A stretch of DNA of 64,000 nucleotides. Source: Coniferiporia sulphurascens (Eukaryota > Basidiomycota > Agaricomycetes > Hymenochaetales > Hymenochaetaceae). Made by a program: the position numbers and the translations under genes. A model generated the notes under the pieces. It worked only from the letters and a program-made list of their open reading frames with translations, was not told the DNA's origin and made no database searches. How positions within the stretch are numbered: the first letter of the stretch is position 1; every line of letters starts with the position of its first letter. The stretch spans positions 307,263-371,262 of the forward strand of contig NBBA01000024.1 in the NCBI GenBank assembly GCA_002794785.1. The letters run 5' to 3'. Below are positions 32,716 to 43,615 of the stretch, piece after piece.

Positions 32716-35082
32716 TAATATTCGGCCATGGGTTGGTTGGCAGGGGGGGGGGGTGGGGGGGAGGGGGGAAAGATGGGCAGAGGGTGGGCGGGGTAAATCG
32801 GTTGGGGCCCCCACAGGGGATCCAAGTTGTACCAGGCGGACGGGGTTGCGGTGGAAGTAGCGGCTGTGATGTGGGCAGTCCAGGGAGTCGGAGGCGTGTG
32901 CACCATTGCAGTTGACGCAGTGGAAGTGATTGCAGGCCTGGTCAGAGGGGCGGTTGGTGTTGGTGCACAAGGTGCAGTAGAAGCGGTGGCGAAGGGTGGC
33001 GTGTTGCCGCGACAAACAAATACGACACGTAGGCCATTCGAGGCAGGCCGCAGTGAGGTGTCCGAATTTCCAGCACTTAGTGCACTGGGAGAATCGTGGA
33101 AGGTCCTGGAATGGTGTTGGGAGAGATGATTGCCCAAAAATGAATAGGGGCGGGCACAAAAGAGTTGGAGGAGAGATCCATCAGGATCCTTGAATGAAAA
33201 AGTGATGGAGCTGCAGAGAGACTCGATGGTCTTAGGTTGTCGTAGCCAGCAGGGAGGGTGGGTGAGGCGGAGGGTATTGAAGTGAGGGTTGACAGAAAGT
33301 CCCTCAAGGAGTTGGGCATCAGTGAAGAGGGGGCCGGAAGGGGTGTCGCACGTGATGACGCGGCCCAAGATGACCTTCGCCCACTTGACGTCCTGGGCAA
33401 TGGAGAGGGGGTGGTCGGCGGGAACACAGAAGGCGGAGCGGAGGAGGGGGCGGATTGCGTCGATGGACCGAACAGTGATAGAGGTAGGAAAGGATAGGAT
33501 GCAGTTGCTGGAGTTGTTCCACTCAGCCCCAACCAAACGGATATGCTGAGCGGTGGGGATGGTGAGCAGACTATGGTGGATTCGGTCGAGGAGAACCTTA
33601 GAAGAGGGGCGGGTGTCAGAAGGGAGGGGTTGGTCATAGAAACAGGTGACAAACCGAGTGAAGTTGATGCGAGCGAGCGCGGCCGTGGTATGGATGGTGG
33701 CCGGGGGCGGAGGTGGGCCGGGCGCAGCGACCGGGGCAGGGAGGGGGCCGGCAGGTGGGGGGGCGGTGGATGTAGTGGTGCCAGCAGGAGCGGCACCGGG
33801 GAGGGAAGGTCCCACTTGTGGCAGGGGAAGGGCCATGCCAGAAGGAGGCCCGGGGGCTGTGGGACCGGTAGAGGGGGCGGGACCTTGTGGAGCAGGTGCG
33901 GGAGGGGGGGCGGGGGCCGTTATGAGGGCGACAGGCGGGGCGAGTGACGAAGGGGGGGGGGGCGATGGAATTGGTCCATGGGGAGGGCGATAGGAGCTGC
34001 AATGGGGTTGTTGAGGGGGTCGGTGGGGAGTGGTGGGGGGAAGTGCAGAGGGGGGCTACAGACACCAATAGGGCCACGGAAGGCCATGTGGAAGGGTTCG
34101 TGAGGGGCAGGGGTATGGAAGGGGCGAGCAGGGGGCGCGATAACGTGGGTGGGGCCTGGAGCGGGGGGTTCCGTGAAGACGAGGTCCTCAAGCCGTTGAA
34201 TGCAGTTCATGAGGATAGCCTCGAGGTGCGCGGATTGGTTGCGTGCCTGTTGGGCCATGTTGTCTTCAAAGGATTGAAGCATAGCATGGACTTGGCAGAG
34301 TTCAGCTTCCGAGGCGGGGGGGGCGGTGGGGAGAATGAGGGGGATAGTGTGGTCAGGGGGGGGGGTGGCTGGGAGTGTGGGAGAATGGGGGTGGGAGGGT
34401 GATAGGGGTCACAAGGGTCAGGAGGGCTAAAGTGGTTGAGATGCCCAAAGAGGTTGCTAGGGTCTAGGGTGCCCACAAGGTTGTAGAGTGACTGGACAAG
34501 GCCCAGACAGGCTTCAGCAGGTGGGAGTTCCATGTTGGTGGGAATGGTGTTGTGGAGGGTGACGATGAGATTCTGGGCATGTCCGGCCCAGTCAGAGGAG
34601 CTGGCAGGGGCCAGAGTGCCCTGTGCAGCCATATGAAACATTTGTTGGAGGGTGTGGGCCTGTGAGTGGGCGTGGAAGGGGGCAGGTGGGCCGGGGGGTT
34701 GGTAGATGGCCTGCACATCAAACTCGAGCTGCGCATCGGCGGCTTCGTCGCTGTTGTATGGGTCATCGCGGTTGTCTGCATAGAAGGAGGGTACAGGCGA
34801 TTGGTGTAGATAAGAAGGTGTGGATGAGACGGGAGACTGGGGGTGAGTAGAGCTGTGGGTGGAAGGGTGGTGGGAATGAAAAGAGGGAATACAGCGGGGG
34901 GTCTCGAAGTCCATAGAATGGGGGGAGATAGAGCTGGGAAGGTCAGTAGGGTACAAATTTGTAGGAAATACAGTAGTAGTAGGGGGAGCCAGGGCAGAAG
35001 TAGGATGCGAATGGGGGGGCGACTGAGAAAGGGGGGTTGGACCAAACTGGGTAAACGTGGGGGTGCCGGGAGGGAGAGCCAT
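32715..35082 (-). pseudogene. LINE ORF1 (Gag-like RNA-binding protein), frame-shifted
   Basis: Reads in three registers: 35082-34320 (Pro/Ser/His-rich N-terminus), then a helical segment SFEDNMAQQARNQSAHLEAI, then from about 33950 a Pro/Ala-rich stretch, an RRM-like region (IRLVGAEWNNSSNC, VKWAKVILGRV) and zinc knuckles (CTKCWKFGHLTAAC, CRICLSRQH, CVNCNGAH) down to TAA at 32715-32717. Changes of frame occur at a G8 run (34316-34323) and a G11 run (33952-33962), near 33170, and at the G11/G7 runs at 32743-32761. The protein would coat LINE RNA. Homopolymer slippage, real decay or base-calling error are all possible. Confidence 0.75.
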
Positions 35083-35273
35083 GGGGGGAGAAAGGAGGGT
35101 AAAGGGGAGAGGTAGAGGGGATAAGGAAGTGGATGAGGGGAAAAGATGAAAAGTGTAGCTGAGACACTGTGTAGATGCAAGAGGGGGGGAATACTAGGTG
35201 GAGCGAGGGCTCACAGCGACTAGGGGCTCTGGCGAGAGGGAGGGGGAAACTTTGGGTGGAGTGGTGGTGGTAA

Positions 35274-35362
35274 GAGGGAAAGGGACGGCATGTTCTTCAT
35301 CCATGGACCACTTCTGTGCAAAGCCTCAGCGAGATCTTGAGCAGTTCAACAACCATCGCCAG
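35274..35362 (+). pseudogene. 5' remnant of a FunK1-like reading frame, cut by Copia
   Basis: Open from just after TAA at 35271 to the Copia target site GCCAG. Removing the Copia element joins it in frame to the frame at 41652-43058 (join reads SSSTTIARDSHLHYN). The part further upstream is replaced by the LINE. Confidence 0.55.
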
Positions 35363-35622
35363 TATTAAATAAATATAATGAACGACATAAAAATAGTATG
35401 TGGTCATATGAACAACCACCTTACTAAGTAAACGATAACACAATGATAACGCCATACGATATAGGAGCTAGATAGTTATAGTAATACTAGCCCACAGAAT
35501 GTGTATATAAGGGGAGCTGGTCTCGCCCTAGATAATACATCGGTTTTACGCTGATAACTCACCTTTGCCTCTACTGCACCACTGCACCTCATTGTCTACC
35601 ACAACGTGCATAGATTTTAAGA
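35363..35622 (+). repeat. Copia 5' LTR
   Basis: 260 bp; TATA box TATATAA at 35504-35510. Followed by GGTTATGAGCC, a likely primer-binding site. It differs from the 3' LTR at about ten positions that I could line up, all at CpG sites. Confidence 0.93.
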
Positions 35623-35691
35623 GGTTATGAGCCTTGACTCTACAACTAACGAAACATTTAATGAATTAATAAATCCTCAAATAACGAAATT

Positions 35692-38600
35692 ATGTCTGAC
35701 AGACAGAAACCAAACACTCGTGAGCAAACACGTTTACAAAAATTATCAGGATTAAGAATAATCGCTAATGAACTAAAAATAATGTATACACAGTCATCTA
35801 CTATCAAAGAACTAGAAGAAAAAATTCAAAAAGCTAAAGATAGCAAAAAGTTAGTCAACCTAATAATCCAATGTAACCTACGACAAATACCTATTAACGG
35901 AACGGAACAGCAAATACAAGATCGAATAAACAGGTATGATAATTCTACCAACAATGAAAAATTAAAAATAAAAGCTGACTATAAAATGGAATTAACAAAT
36001 CACGCTAAAGATTTAGGAATATCAGATCAAGGAAAATCATCCGAAATCCGATACTGAATAAGTACATATTTGGGCATATCAGATCCAAATGAAAAAGAAC
36101 AATTTAAAATTGATAATCCTTATATTAAGCCAGAACAAGAAAACGATAAGAAAGAAGATAATGATAAAAAAGAAGATAACGAAGAAGAAAACTCCGAAGA
36201 ATCCAAAAATAACCCATCACGTGAGCCGTCAGAACCATCTGAACCTGACGATTCGGACGCTAATGACACTGAGGAAGATGAACCGAGTATGGCAACTAAA
36301 CTCGCGGAACTCCAGAAATTCTTCAACAGAATTGAGAAACTCGACGGGCACAGAAACTACAAACTCTGGAACTACAGAGTCCGAAGCGCCATCGAGAGTG
36401 CAGGTTATGGTAACCTGCTCATTAACTCCCCAGGAACTGGAGAGACTGGTATATCAAGCGCTTTATATAACGGCATTATGCGCACTATGCCCAACAAAAT
36501 ATTGGCTTATTATCTTAATTTCTCTAAAGATATTCCAGCGCTACTCAAAGTGCCTGATGGACGATATAACATCCAGACAACAATTACAAAGGGCTTTAAT
36601 GAGGCTGCCCTTTTTGATATCAGAGGTCATGTCAGCCATTTCAATGGAACGCTCGATAACCTCAGCAATAAATACAAGGAACTAATAGCCCAAGGGGTAA
36701 AAGTTTCAGAGTCAACATATATATCAGCTATTACGCGGGCAATGCCTGAACAATACCAATACGTGCTCACACAAAGTGAGCTATATATTAAAACAATTAA
36801 CGAAACAAATCCGGACAAAGATGAAATTGAACTAACCCCTCAATTCTTACTAACAGCATTACGAAATGCCTTCAAGGGATGGTGTAAAAATCATCAGAGG
36901 ACAGGAGCAGCGGCTAACCACCTGCCCAAGGATGAGCGGAACCACCCCTATTTTAGGGGCCACAGACGTGGTTTTAGCTGCGGAGTACAGCCACGAGGTC
37001 GCGGCTATAGAGGCCGTGGCGGATATATGCGAGGATGAGGACGAGGGGGATATTCCCCAAACCAACAATCACACGTTATTAAGTGCTATAATTGTAACAA
37101 GTTAGGGCACTTTAGTCGAGACTGCTGGGCACCAAAAACGGAATGGACGAAAGCAGCTCAGAAAAAGAAAGAGGATGCGAACGATGAAAAAGGAAAAGGG
37201 AAGGAAATGGGTGCGTCAGCGCCATCGACAATGACTGGGGCAAGTGCGGCCCAGGCTAAACATACCGCAGCAGCAGCAGCAACAAATGTCACATCGAGCT
37301 CTCAAATCGAGTTAAGTGCTGTAATTGGCCAAGGTGAAACTGCCTTTATAACCGAAATCGACGACAATGACTTCGACATGGGAGAATTCCCAATATATTC
37401 TTATAACGACTTCCTTGATGCAATAGGAAATCACGATAGCGCCATGGAAGATGTGGATGATAACAACCTAGATGTAAGCATTAACACTATAACAACAGAA
37501 AAATTTGCTAACAATGTTTATTCTTCAATGGATATAATTGATACTGGTGCAACAATACATTTAACACCATATCTAAATCGACTACGAAACACTTACAAAA
37601 CTAACACAATTACAATAACGGCTGCTAATAAAACAACATTTATGGCAAACATAGTAGGGGATCTTAAGCTTTACATCCCCAACGGACACTCAGTAAGTGT
37701 CATAACATTATCAAATGTTTATTACAATCCTAAAATGAATATGACATTAGTCTCTCAAGGACAACACCCCTTGACCTCTAACCACCATCATCTCACCCAG
37801 TGCACATCCACTCACACCACCCCTAAACTCCCTGGGTTAACCACCCACACCAGTCCTCACTCACAGTAGACATCCGTCGAGCTGTTTTACGGCCTTGTTC
37901 ATCATTCCACTCCCCCTTTCCCCCATTCCCCCATGCCCCCTTCTATTCCTTCACCTCCCGGTGCCAAACTTCAAAACCAATACCACATATGAACCTTTCA
38001 ACCTCGTTGATGAAAATCAGCACATATTAGACTGGGCCACATGCCAGTACAAACTACAGGTCATCAGCATTATTGAGCAACCACACAATTCATGGCATAT
38101 CCTCCTCTACCGAGAACACCTCAACTTTTATGGCCCATGCATGGACTTAACATCAGTCCTCCTACAATTCGCAGTCAACTTCACACCTCATGGCAACCTG
38201 CCCCTAGCCTCATGCACACATGCCGCTCCAAGTGCTGTCACGTCACCCCTCTCAGAGTCACAAATTTCGGACATTAAACAATTCAAACCACACCCACCTG
38301 CACATCATAAAAAATCAAGTAGTTTCTCCCACCTTACACAATCAGTATTAGCCATCATAGAATCCATAAAACCGCCACCCCCTCCTACACAATTTGTTAT
38401 TCCAATTCATATCCCACCTGACAAAATTATTTAGACACTTCCGACCACAAAACCTCACACATCCATAGCTTTAAACCCAGACACTTTATACCTTGTTAAT
38501 CTCCTCTTGCATGATACTTCATATGGTCTCATATCCGCGTCTTTTACTTTGTAATGTAGCGGTATATAAATGCAGAATTTAAAATAAAATAAAAAAAGTC

Positions 38601-41384
38601 TCTCAAGGACTTCTATGTCAAGACGGCTACAAATTTATTTATAAAGAAAATCAATGTACAATAAAGTATCCTAATGGATCTTTATGCGGAAAAATTAAAA
38701 ACACAAATGGATTGTATAGTATATTTAACAATGATGTACAAGCAGCTACAAAAAATGTAACATTATTTGAACTTCACAAAAAACTCGGGCATATAAGTTA
38801 TGCATATGTAAAACGACTACTAAAAGAAGATCAAATTACAAATAACAAAATATCAAATTACAACGAAACTCAATGCACAATTTGTCTTGAAGCAAATATA
38901 AAAAGAATGCAAATTCCAAAATTACATATTTCAAAGTTAGCCGAAAAATTCAGCGATCATATACACATGGACATATGGGGTCCAGCATCCACACATGCTA
39001 TAGGAGGATATAAATATCTTCTAACACTTGTAGACGATGCTACAAGATGGATAAAAATGATTTTATTAAAAACAAAAGACGAGGGCTTAAATGCTTATAC
39101 GACATGGGCTACAATGCTCAATACACAATTTAATATAAAAATAAAGATATTACAAAGTGATAACAATACAGTGTTTTTAAGTAAACAATTTACTGAATAT
39201 CTAGAGAAAAATGGAACAATACGAAAGCTGACTGTTCACGATACACCACAACAAAACGGAGTAGCAGAATGATCACATCAAATGATTTTAAATAATACAT
39301 GAGTTAATCTGCTACAAGCAAAATTACCACCCAGTTTATGGGGAGAAGCTGTAAAATACAGTACTTACATTTACAATAGAACACCAAAGAGTGCTATTGA
39401 TTTTAAAACACCATATTTTAAACGATACAATGAAAACTATAACATTGATGATTTAAAAGAATTTGGCCAATATTGCATAATACAACAAGAAGACGTTAAT
39501 AAATTACAACCAAAAGGAATATATGCACAATGGCTAGGATTTGACAAAGAAAGCAAAGGTCATAGAACCTATCATAATAGAAAAATTTCAGTTGAACGAA
39601 ATCTACAATTTTTAGATTCTCCACCATCTAAAATTGAAGGGGAGAATATAACAGAAAAACAAAATGAACAAATAAAAGAATTAACAAATGAAAGACCAGT
39701 AAGAACAACAAAACCAACAAAATGATCATTAGGTCTTAACTTTGACAAACAAAATACAGTTGCTTATCTTACAGAATTTAATCAATTCAATACGGAATTA
39801 ATAGGCGATCCGAATTCATATCAACAAGCGATCAATAGAATTGACGCAAATCAGTGGATCACGGCAATGAAAGAAGAAATAAAAACATTAATCAAAAGAT
39901 CTACATGGAAAATCATTGATCCACCAAAAGAAGCAAACATAATCAGAACAAGATTCGTTTACAAAACAAAAAGATTAGCAAACAGAGAAATAGAACGTTA
40001 TAAAGCAAGATTAGTAGTACAAGGGTTTGCCCAAAAAGAGGGTATAGACTACTACTCAAATGATACATTCACTCCAGTAGCACGACTAGCTACAGTAAGA
40101 ACTATACTAAGTTGGAGTGCAACAAATAATTATGAAATTCACCAAATCGATATTAAATCAGCTTACCTATATGGTAAGCTAGATGAAAATGAAAATATAT
40201 ACATAAAACCACCACCAGGAAACCTAATTGAAATAAAACCTGGACAAGTTTTAAAATTAAATAAAGCCTTATATGGATTAAAACAAGCAGGCAGATGATG
40301 GTATAAAAAATTATCAGAAATATTAATAGGAATAGGACTAACACAAGCAGTCCATGATAACACAGTATTCCTAAGAAAAGTAAAAGAAAAAACAATTCTA
40401 ATACTTTTTATACATGTTGATGACATAACGATATGTGGCTTAAATTTATTAATAATAAAAGCCTTTAAAGACGAAATAGGAAAACATGTAAAATTTACTG
40501 ATGGAAACGAAATACATTGGTTACTTGGTATTGAAATCGAAAGAAACCGAGAAGAAAGAACTATAAAACTAAGACAAAAACATTATATTGACAATATAAT
40601 AGAAAAATACAAGTTAAAAGATGCTGCAACGGTACGAACACCAATGACACCTGGACAAGTGTTAAAATCACTTGAAAATCCAACTAATGAAGAATTAAAC
40701 TTCATGAATCAAATACCTTATATGAATATGGTTGGAGCATTACGATATGCAGCAGATTGTACAAGACCTGATATATCATTCACAACAGGTCAATTTGCTA
40801 GACATTTGAATAAACCTAGCATTGAACACTATAATGCAGTAAAACACTGCTTTAAATATCTAAAAGGAACGAACGATTATTGGCTAATACTCAGAGGAAA
40901 AGAACCAATCGAATTAATCGGATATACCAATGCTGATGGAATGACACAAGAAGGCCATAAAGCAATATCAGGATATATATTCCAAATTGGAAACACAACA
41001 ACGTCATGGTCAAGTAAAAAACAAGAATTAGTGTCACTATCAGTATGCGAAGCTGAACTACAAGCTTTAACTCATGGAGTAAAAGAAGCAATATGGCTAA
41101 GAAGACTGGTTGAAGAGGTACTGCAGACCTTGGATACACCTACGAAAATATTATGTGATAATCAAGCAGCCATAACTATAGTAAATTCAACAGAACAAAA
41201 ATATATGCAATGAACAAAACATATTGATATACAAAAAGATTTCTTACGAGATTATATTGAAAATGAAACTATATCAGTTTCATATATTCCAACTGGACAG
41301 CAAAAGGCTGATATTATGACAAAAGCACTAACGATCGAATTAATCAAACATTTTACAAGTCTACTCCACCTAGTAAAAGTTTGA
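35692..41384 (+). pseudogene. Copia Gag-Pol polyprotein with seven TGA codons
   Basis: A single frame from ATG 35692 to TGA 41382-41384. Gag has an acidic linker, HRNYKLWNYRVRSAI, an RGG-like tail and zinc knuckle CYNCNKLGHFSRDC; protease has MDIIDTGAT; the insert at 37763-38596 follows; integrase has the HHCC motif (HKKLGHISY...CTICLEA), MDIWGPAS, QSDN and PQQNGVAE; RT has FVYKTKR, LVVQGFAQKEGIDY, KSAYLYG and HVDD; RNase H has CDNQAA and TKHIDI. Internal TGAs: 36055, 37036, 39270, 39300, 39723, 40296, 41211 (first base). Relatives have Arg at most of these. Subtracting the insert and its 14-bp duplication keeps the frame; there is no indel in about 4.8 kb of code. Confidence 0.93.
37763..38596 (+). 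mobile_element. Retroposed insert with A-rich tail inside Copia
   Basis: An 834-bp insert ending in TTTAAAATAAAATAAAAAA and flanked by the 14-bp duplication AGTCTCTCAAGGAC (37749-37762, 38597-38610), the hallmark of LINE-type target-primed insertion. It contains a 179-codon frame (37895-38434) of no recognised family. It is either a 5'-truncated LINE, a SINE-like unit or a processed copy of an mRNA. Confidence 0.85.
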
Positions 41385-41391
41385 AGGGGAG
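41385..41391 (+). promoter_or_regulatory. Copia polypurine tract
   Basis: AGGGGAG directly after the gag-pol stop and directly before the 3' LTR. Confidence 0.8.
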
Positions 41392-41651
41392 TATTAAATA
41401 AATATAATGAATGACATAAAAATAGTACATGGTCATATGAACAACCACCTTACTAAGTAAACGATAATGCAATGATAATGCCATACGATATAGGAGCTAG
41501 ATAGTTATAGTAATACTAGCCCACGGAATGTGTATATAAGGGGAGCTGGTCTCGCCCTAGATAATACATCAGTTTTACACTGATAACTCACCTTTGCCTC
41601 TACTGCACCACTGCACCTCATCGTCTACCACAACATGCGTAGATTTTAAGA
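41392..41651 (+). repeat. Copia 3' LTR
   Basis: 260 bp, same ends as the 5' LTR. Confidence 0.93.
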
Positions 41652-43058
41652 GCCAGAGATTCCCATCTCCATTACAATCGACTTCTAGTACTCGTTGTCT
41701 TGAATCTTGATGAAGTCAATTGCAGCAAGGGCGGGAATCGATCGATTAAGCGACCAAAAGGCAAGGCACATCGAACATACAAAGCAGCTTGGAAGATGTC
41801 CTATGATTCAGATACGAAGAGCATTTTCATTATTGCTCCTGCTCCGTTAGGGACTGTATGCACCACCGGTCCTGAAATAAGTGTCCCGTCCGAAGGCTAC
41901 TATGGGGTCCGCACGGGAGACTCAGACATCCTTTTATGCTTCCATCTCCGTCCAGTATTTATCGAAGAAGACGCTTTCCCCCTTTCCAACAATCTTGTAT
42001 TCTTTGCACCCCTTCTCACATTTTTCCGCTGCGGCGTGCTGAGTCTCGGATTCATCGAAGGCATAGGTCCTCATGGTCTATTCGGTCTAAAACTTGAGTT
42101 TACGAAGAAATTAGGTGTCACACCAATTGTAGGAAAAGAATGCACTTGGCATACCAATCCTGGTACTAATGTGGTGGAAGAGAATACTGCTTCTCCACAT
42201 TCTTTGTTCAAGCGAGGTGCCTCCCGGGCCGCGATCGCAACGACGGTTGTTATTGGACTAAAGTACAATTTTCCCGCTTTATCCTGTCAACGGGTTACGG
42301 CGCCAGTAAGGAAGGACGGACCTATACTAAAGACACAGGGGTTTAATTCTGTGCACGTTCCAAAAATATCTGGGGAGGCTATGATCGCGGATAGGATGTT
42401 ACTTGCCAAACTGCAGCATATTTTCAAAGTGTATGCTCTTTCGTTAAGGACGGGACTTATCCATCGGGATATACGTTATACTGAATACTTCGGAAAGTCC
42501 GCTGGGAAGCTTTTTGATTTTGGCCTAGAGCCACTTCCCCCACACAGAAGGTCTAGCAAATATCGTACTGGGACGGTGCCATTCTTGGCTCGGGACGTCT
42601 TAAATGGAAAGAAGTGCCGCTATGGGATTCATCATGATCCTGAATCTTTCCTGTACGTTGCTATTTGGTACAGTGCGGGGTATAAGGGGCATACTTTACA
42701 ATCTGGGAGAGGTGATACCCTGAGGAACTGGAGGAGACGCGACTGGGAGACGAATATGATTTCAAAGGGACTATTTATTACTGATAATAGAAGAGCAGAG
42801 AAGATCTTTAGAGAATTTATCGACGAGGGCTCTCGCGAGCGATGCATGCGCGTCTGGTACGCGTTCTGGAATGCCTCTCACGAAAGTGACAAGATTTACA
42901 AAAAACGGATGGAAGAGAATATACGTGGGGACGCTTCAACAGACACGCCGGTCGTCGAGGAGCGCCCAGTCTCGTTTGCTGAGTGGATGAGGGGCGCGGG
43001 CGAGAAGCCTTATGAAAGTGTGCCATGCGTCTGTTGCGTACTACGGGAAGTTGTATAA
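41652..43058 (+). pseudogene. FunK1-like fungal protein kinase, main part
   Basis: An open frame of about 468 codons from the Copia target site to TAA at 43058. The kinase part shows the N-lobe relic VVIGLKYNFP, then LIHRDI (HRD), LFDFGLE (DFG), RTGTVPFLARDVL, HHDPESFLYVAIWYSAGY and the FunK1-typical C-terminal end SFAEWMRGA. The Asn after HRD is replaced (RYTEYF). There is no ATG at the left of the frame because its 5' part lies beyond the Copia insertion (35274-35362) and the LINE. FunK1 kinases are expanded in mushroom-forming fungi and act in multicellular development in the few cases studied. As it stands it is a truncated, probably silent copy; an internal ATG at 41799 could start a shorter product. 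Confidence 0.75.
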
Positions 43059-43615
43059 ACTTTCCTATGTGTATGTGTACGTCCATAATGGATGCTTGAT
43101 GCTTGATCTCTTGACTTCCGGATTGGGAATCTTTGCGCCCCGGTTGGGCTATCGCTCGAAGGTCGTTTTTTTAGTATAACCGACAATCTTGCGTACTCAC
43201 AGTAGGATCAAGACGGAAACCAAGATGCGGTTTCCATTCATCCATTCAGTTTGTCTGACCAAGTCTGGTGAACTCCTAGTAGGCGGTGGTCCGAAGTCCG
43301 AACAGCCTTTTACATTAAGCAATACTAATCACTTGCCGTTGTGAAGATATCTATAAAAAAAGAGTGCAAATGTGTTTGATTAAATTATACTGTATGGGGA
43401 TACACTTTTTAGACCCTCCAGAATAATTGAGGCTACTAAATGGTAGAACTTAAAAATCCGGCATCAACTTTGCAAGTACGATATTGCATATATGCTCTAA
43501 AGAGCGTAAAGTGTGTATTGTACAGAGATATACGGTATGTTATGCAGTACATAAATCGATCCTCAAGGAGCCGTATGATATGTCCCGCTTACGGACTGGC
43601 GTTTCATTGAAGAAA
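43059..43615. other. Intergenic, convergent 3' ends
   Basis: About 560 bp between the FunK1 frame and the cyclase gene, which are convergent. No feature seen. Confidence 0.55.

Larger units (their letters stand above)
28140..35270 (-). mobile_element. Tad-like non-LTR retrotransposon (LINE)
   Basis: About 7.1 kb on the minus strand with ORF1 (Gag-like, zinc knuckles), ORF2 (AP endonuclease, RT, RNase H, CCHC) and a solo LTR insertion. No poly-A is evident. The coding strand is very C-rich with long C homopolymers, unlike the AT-rich neighbours. The RNase H and two-ORF layout fit the fungal Tad1 group. Ends are approximate, based on a possible 9-bp GTGGTAAGA duplication at both sides. Confidence 0.85.
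35363..41651 (+). mobile_element. Ty1/Copia retrotransposon, complete
   Basis: LTRs of 260 bp at 35363-35622 and 41392-41651, flanked by GCCAG (35358-35362, 41652-41656). One gag-pol frame runs between them. An 834-bp foreign insert lies at 37763-38596. The LTRs start TATTAAA and end TTTAAGA, not the usual TG...CA. Coding sequence is strongly A-rich. Confidence 0.95.

Noticed and set aside
28414..34402. Many long plus-strand reading frames opposite the LINE (for example 30490-31323)
   Set aside because: They are antisense shadows produced by the C-rich, stop-poor LINE coding strand; products are Gly/Glu/Val-rich with no motifs, while the minus strand carries RT, RNase H and endonuclease motifs.
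37895..38434. The 179-codon frame in the Copia insert as a host gene
   Set aside because: It lies wholly inside a retroposed insert with A-rich tail and duplication; no family motif, so it is described as part of the insert.
35692..41384. TGA as a reassigned sense codon in this genome
   Set aside because: TGA is the natural terminator of host genes here (RAD9-neighbouring frames, Copia end) and intact genes contain no internal TGA; the codons fit CpG deamination of CGA.
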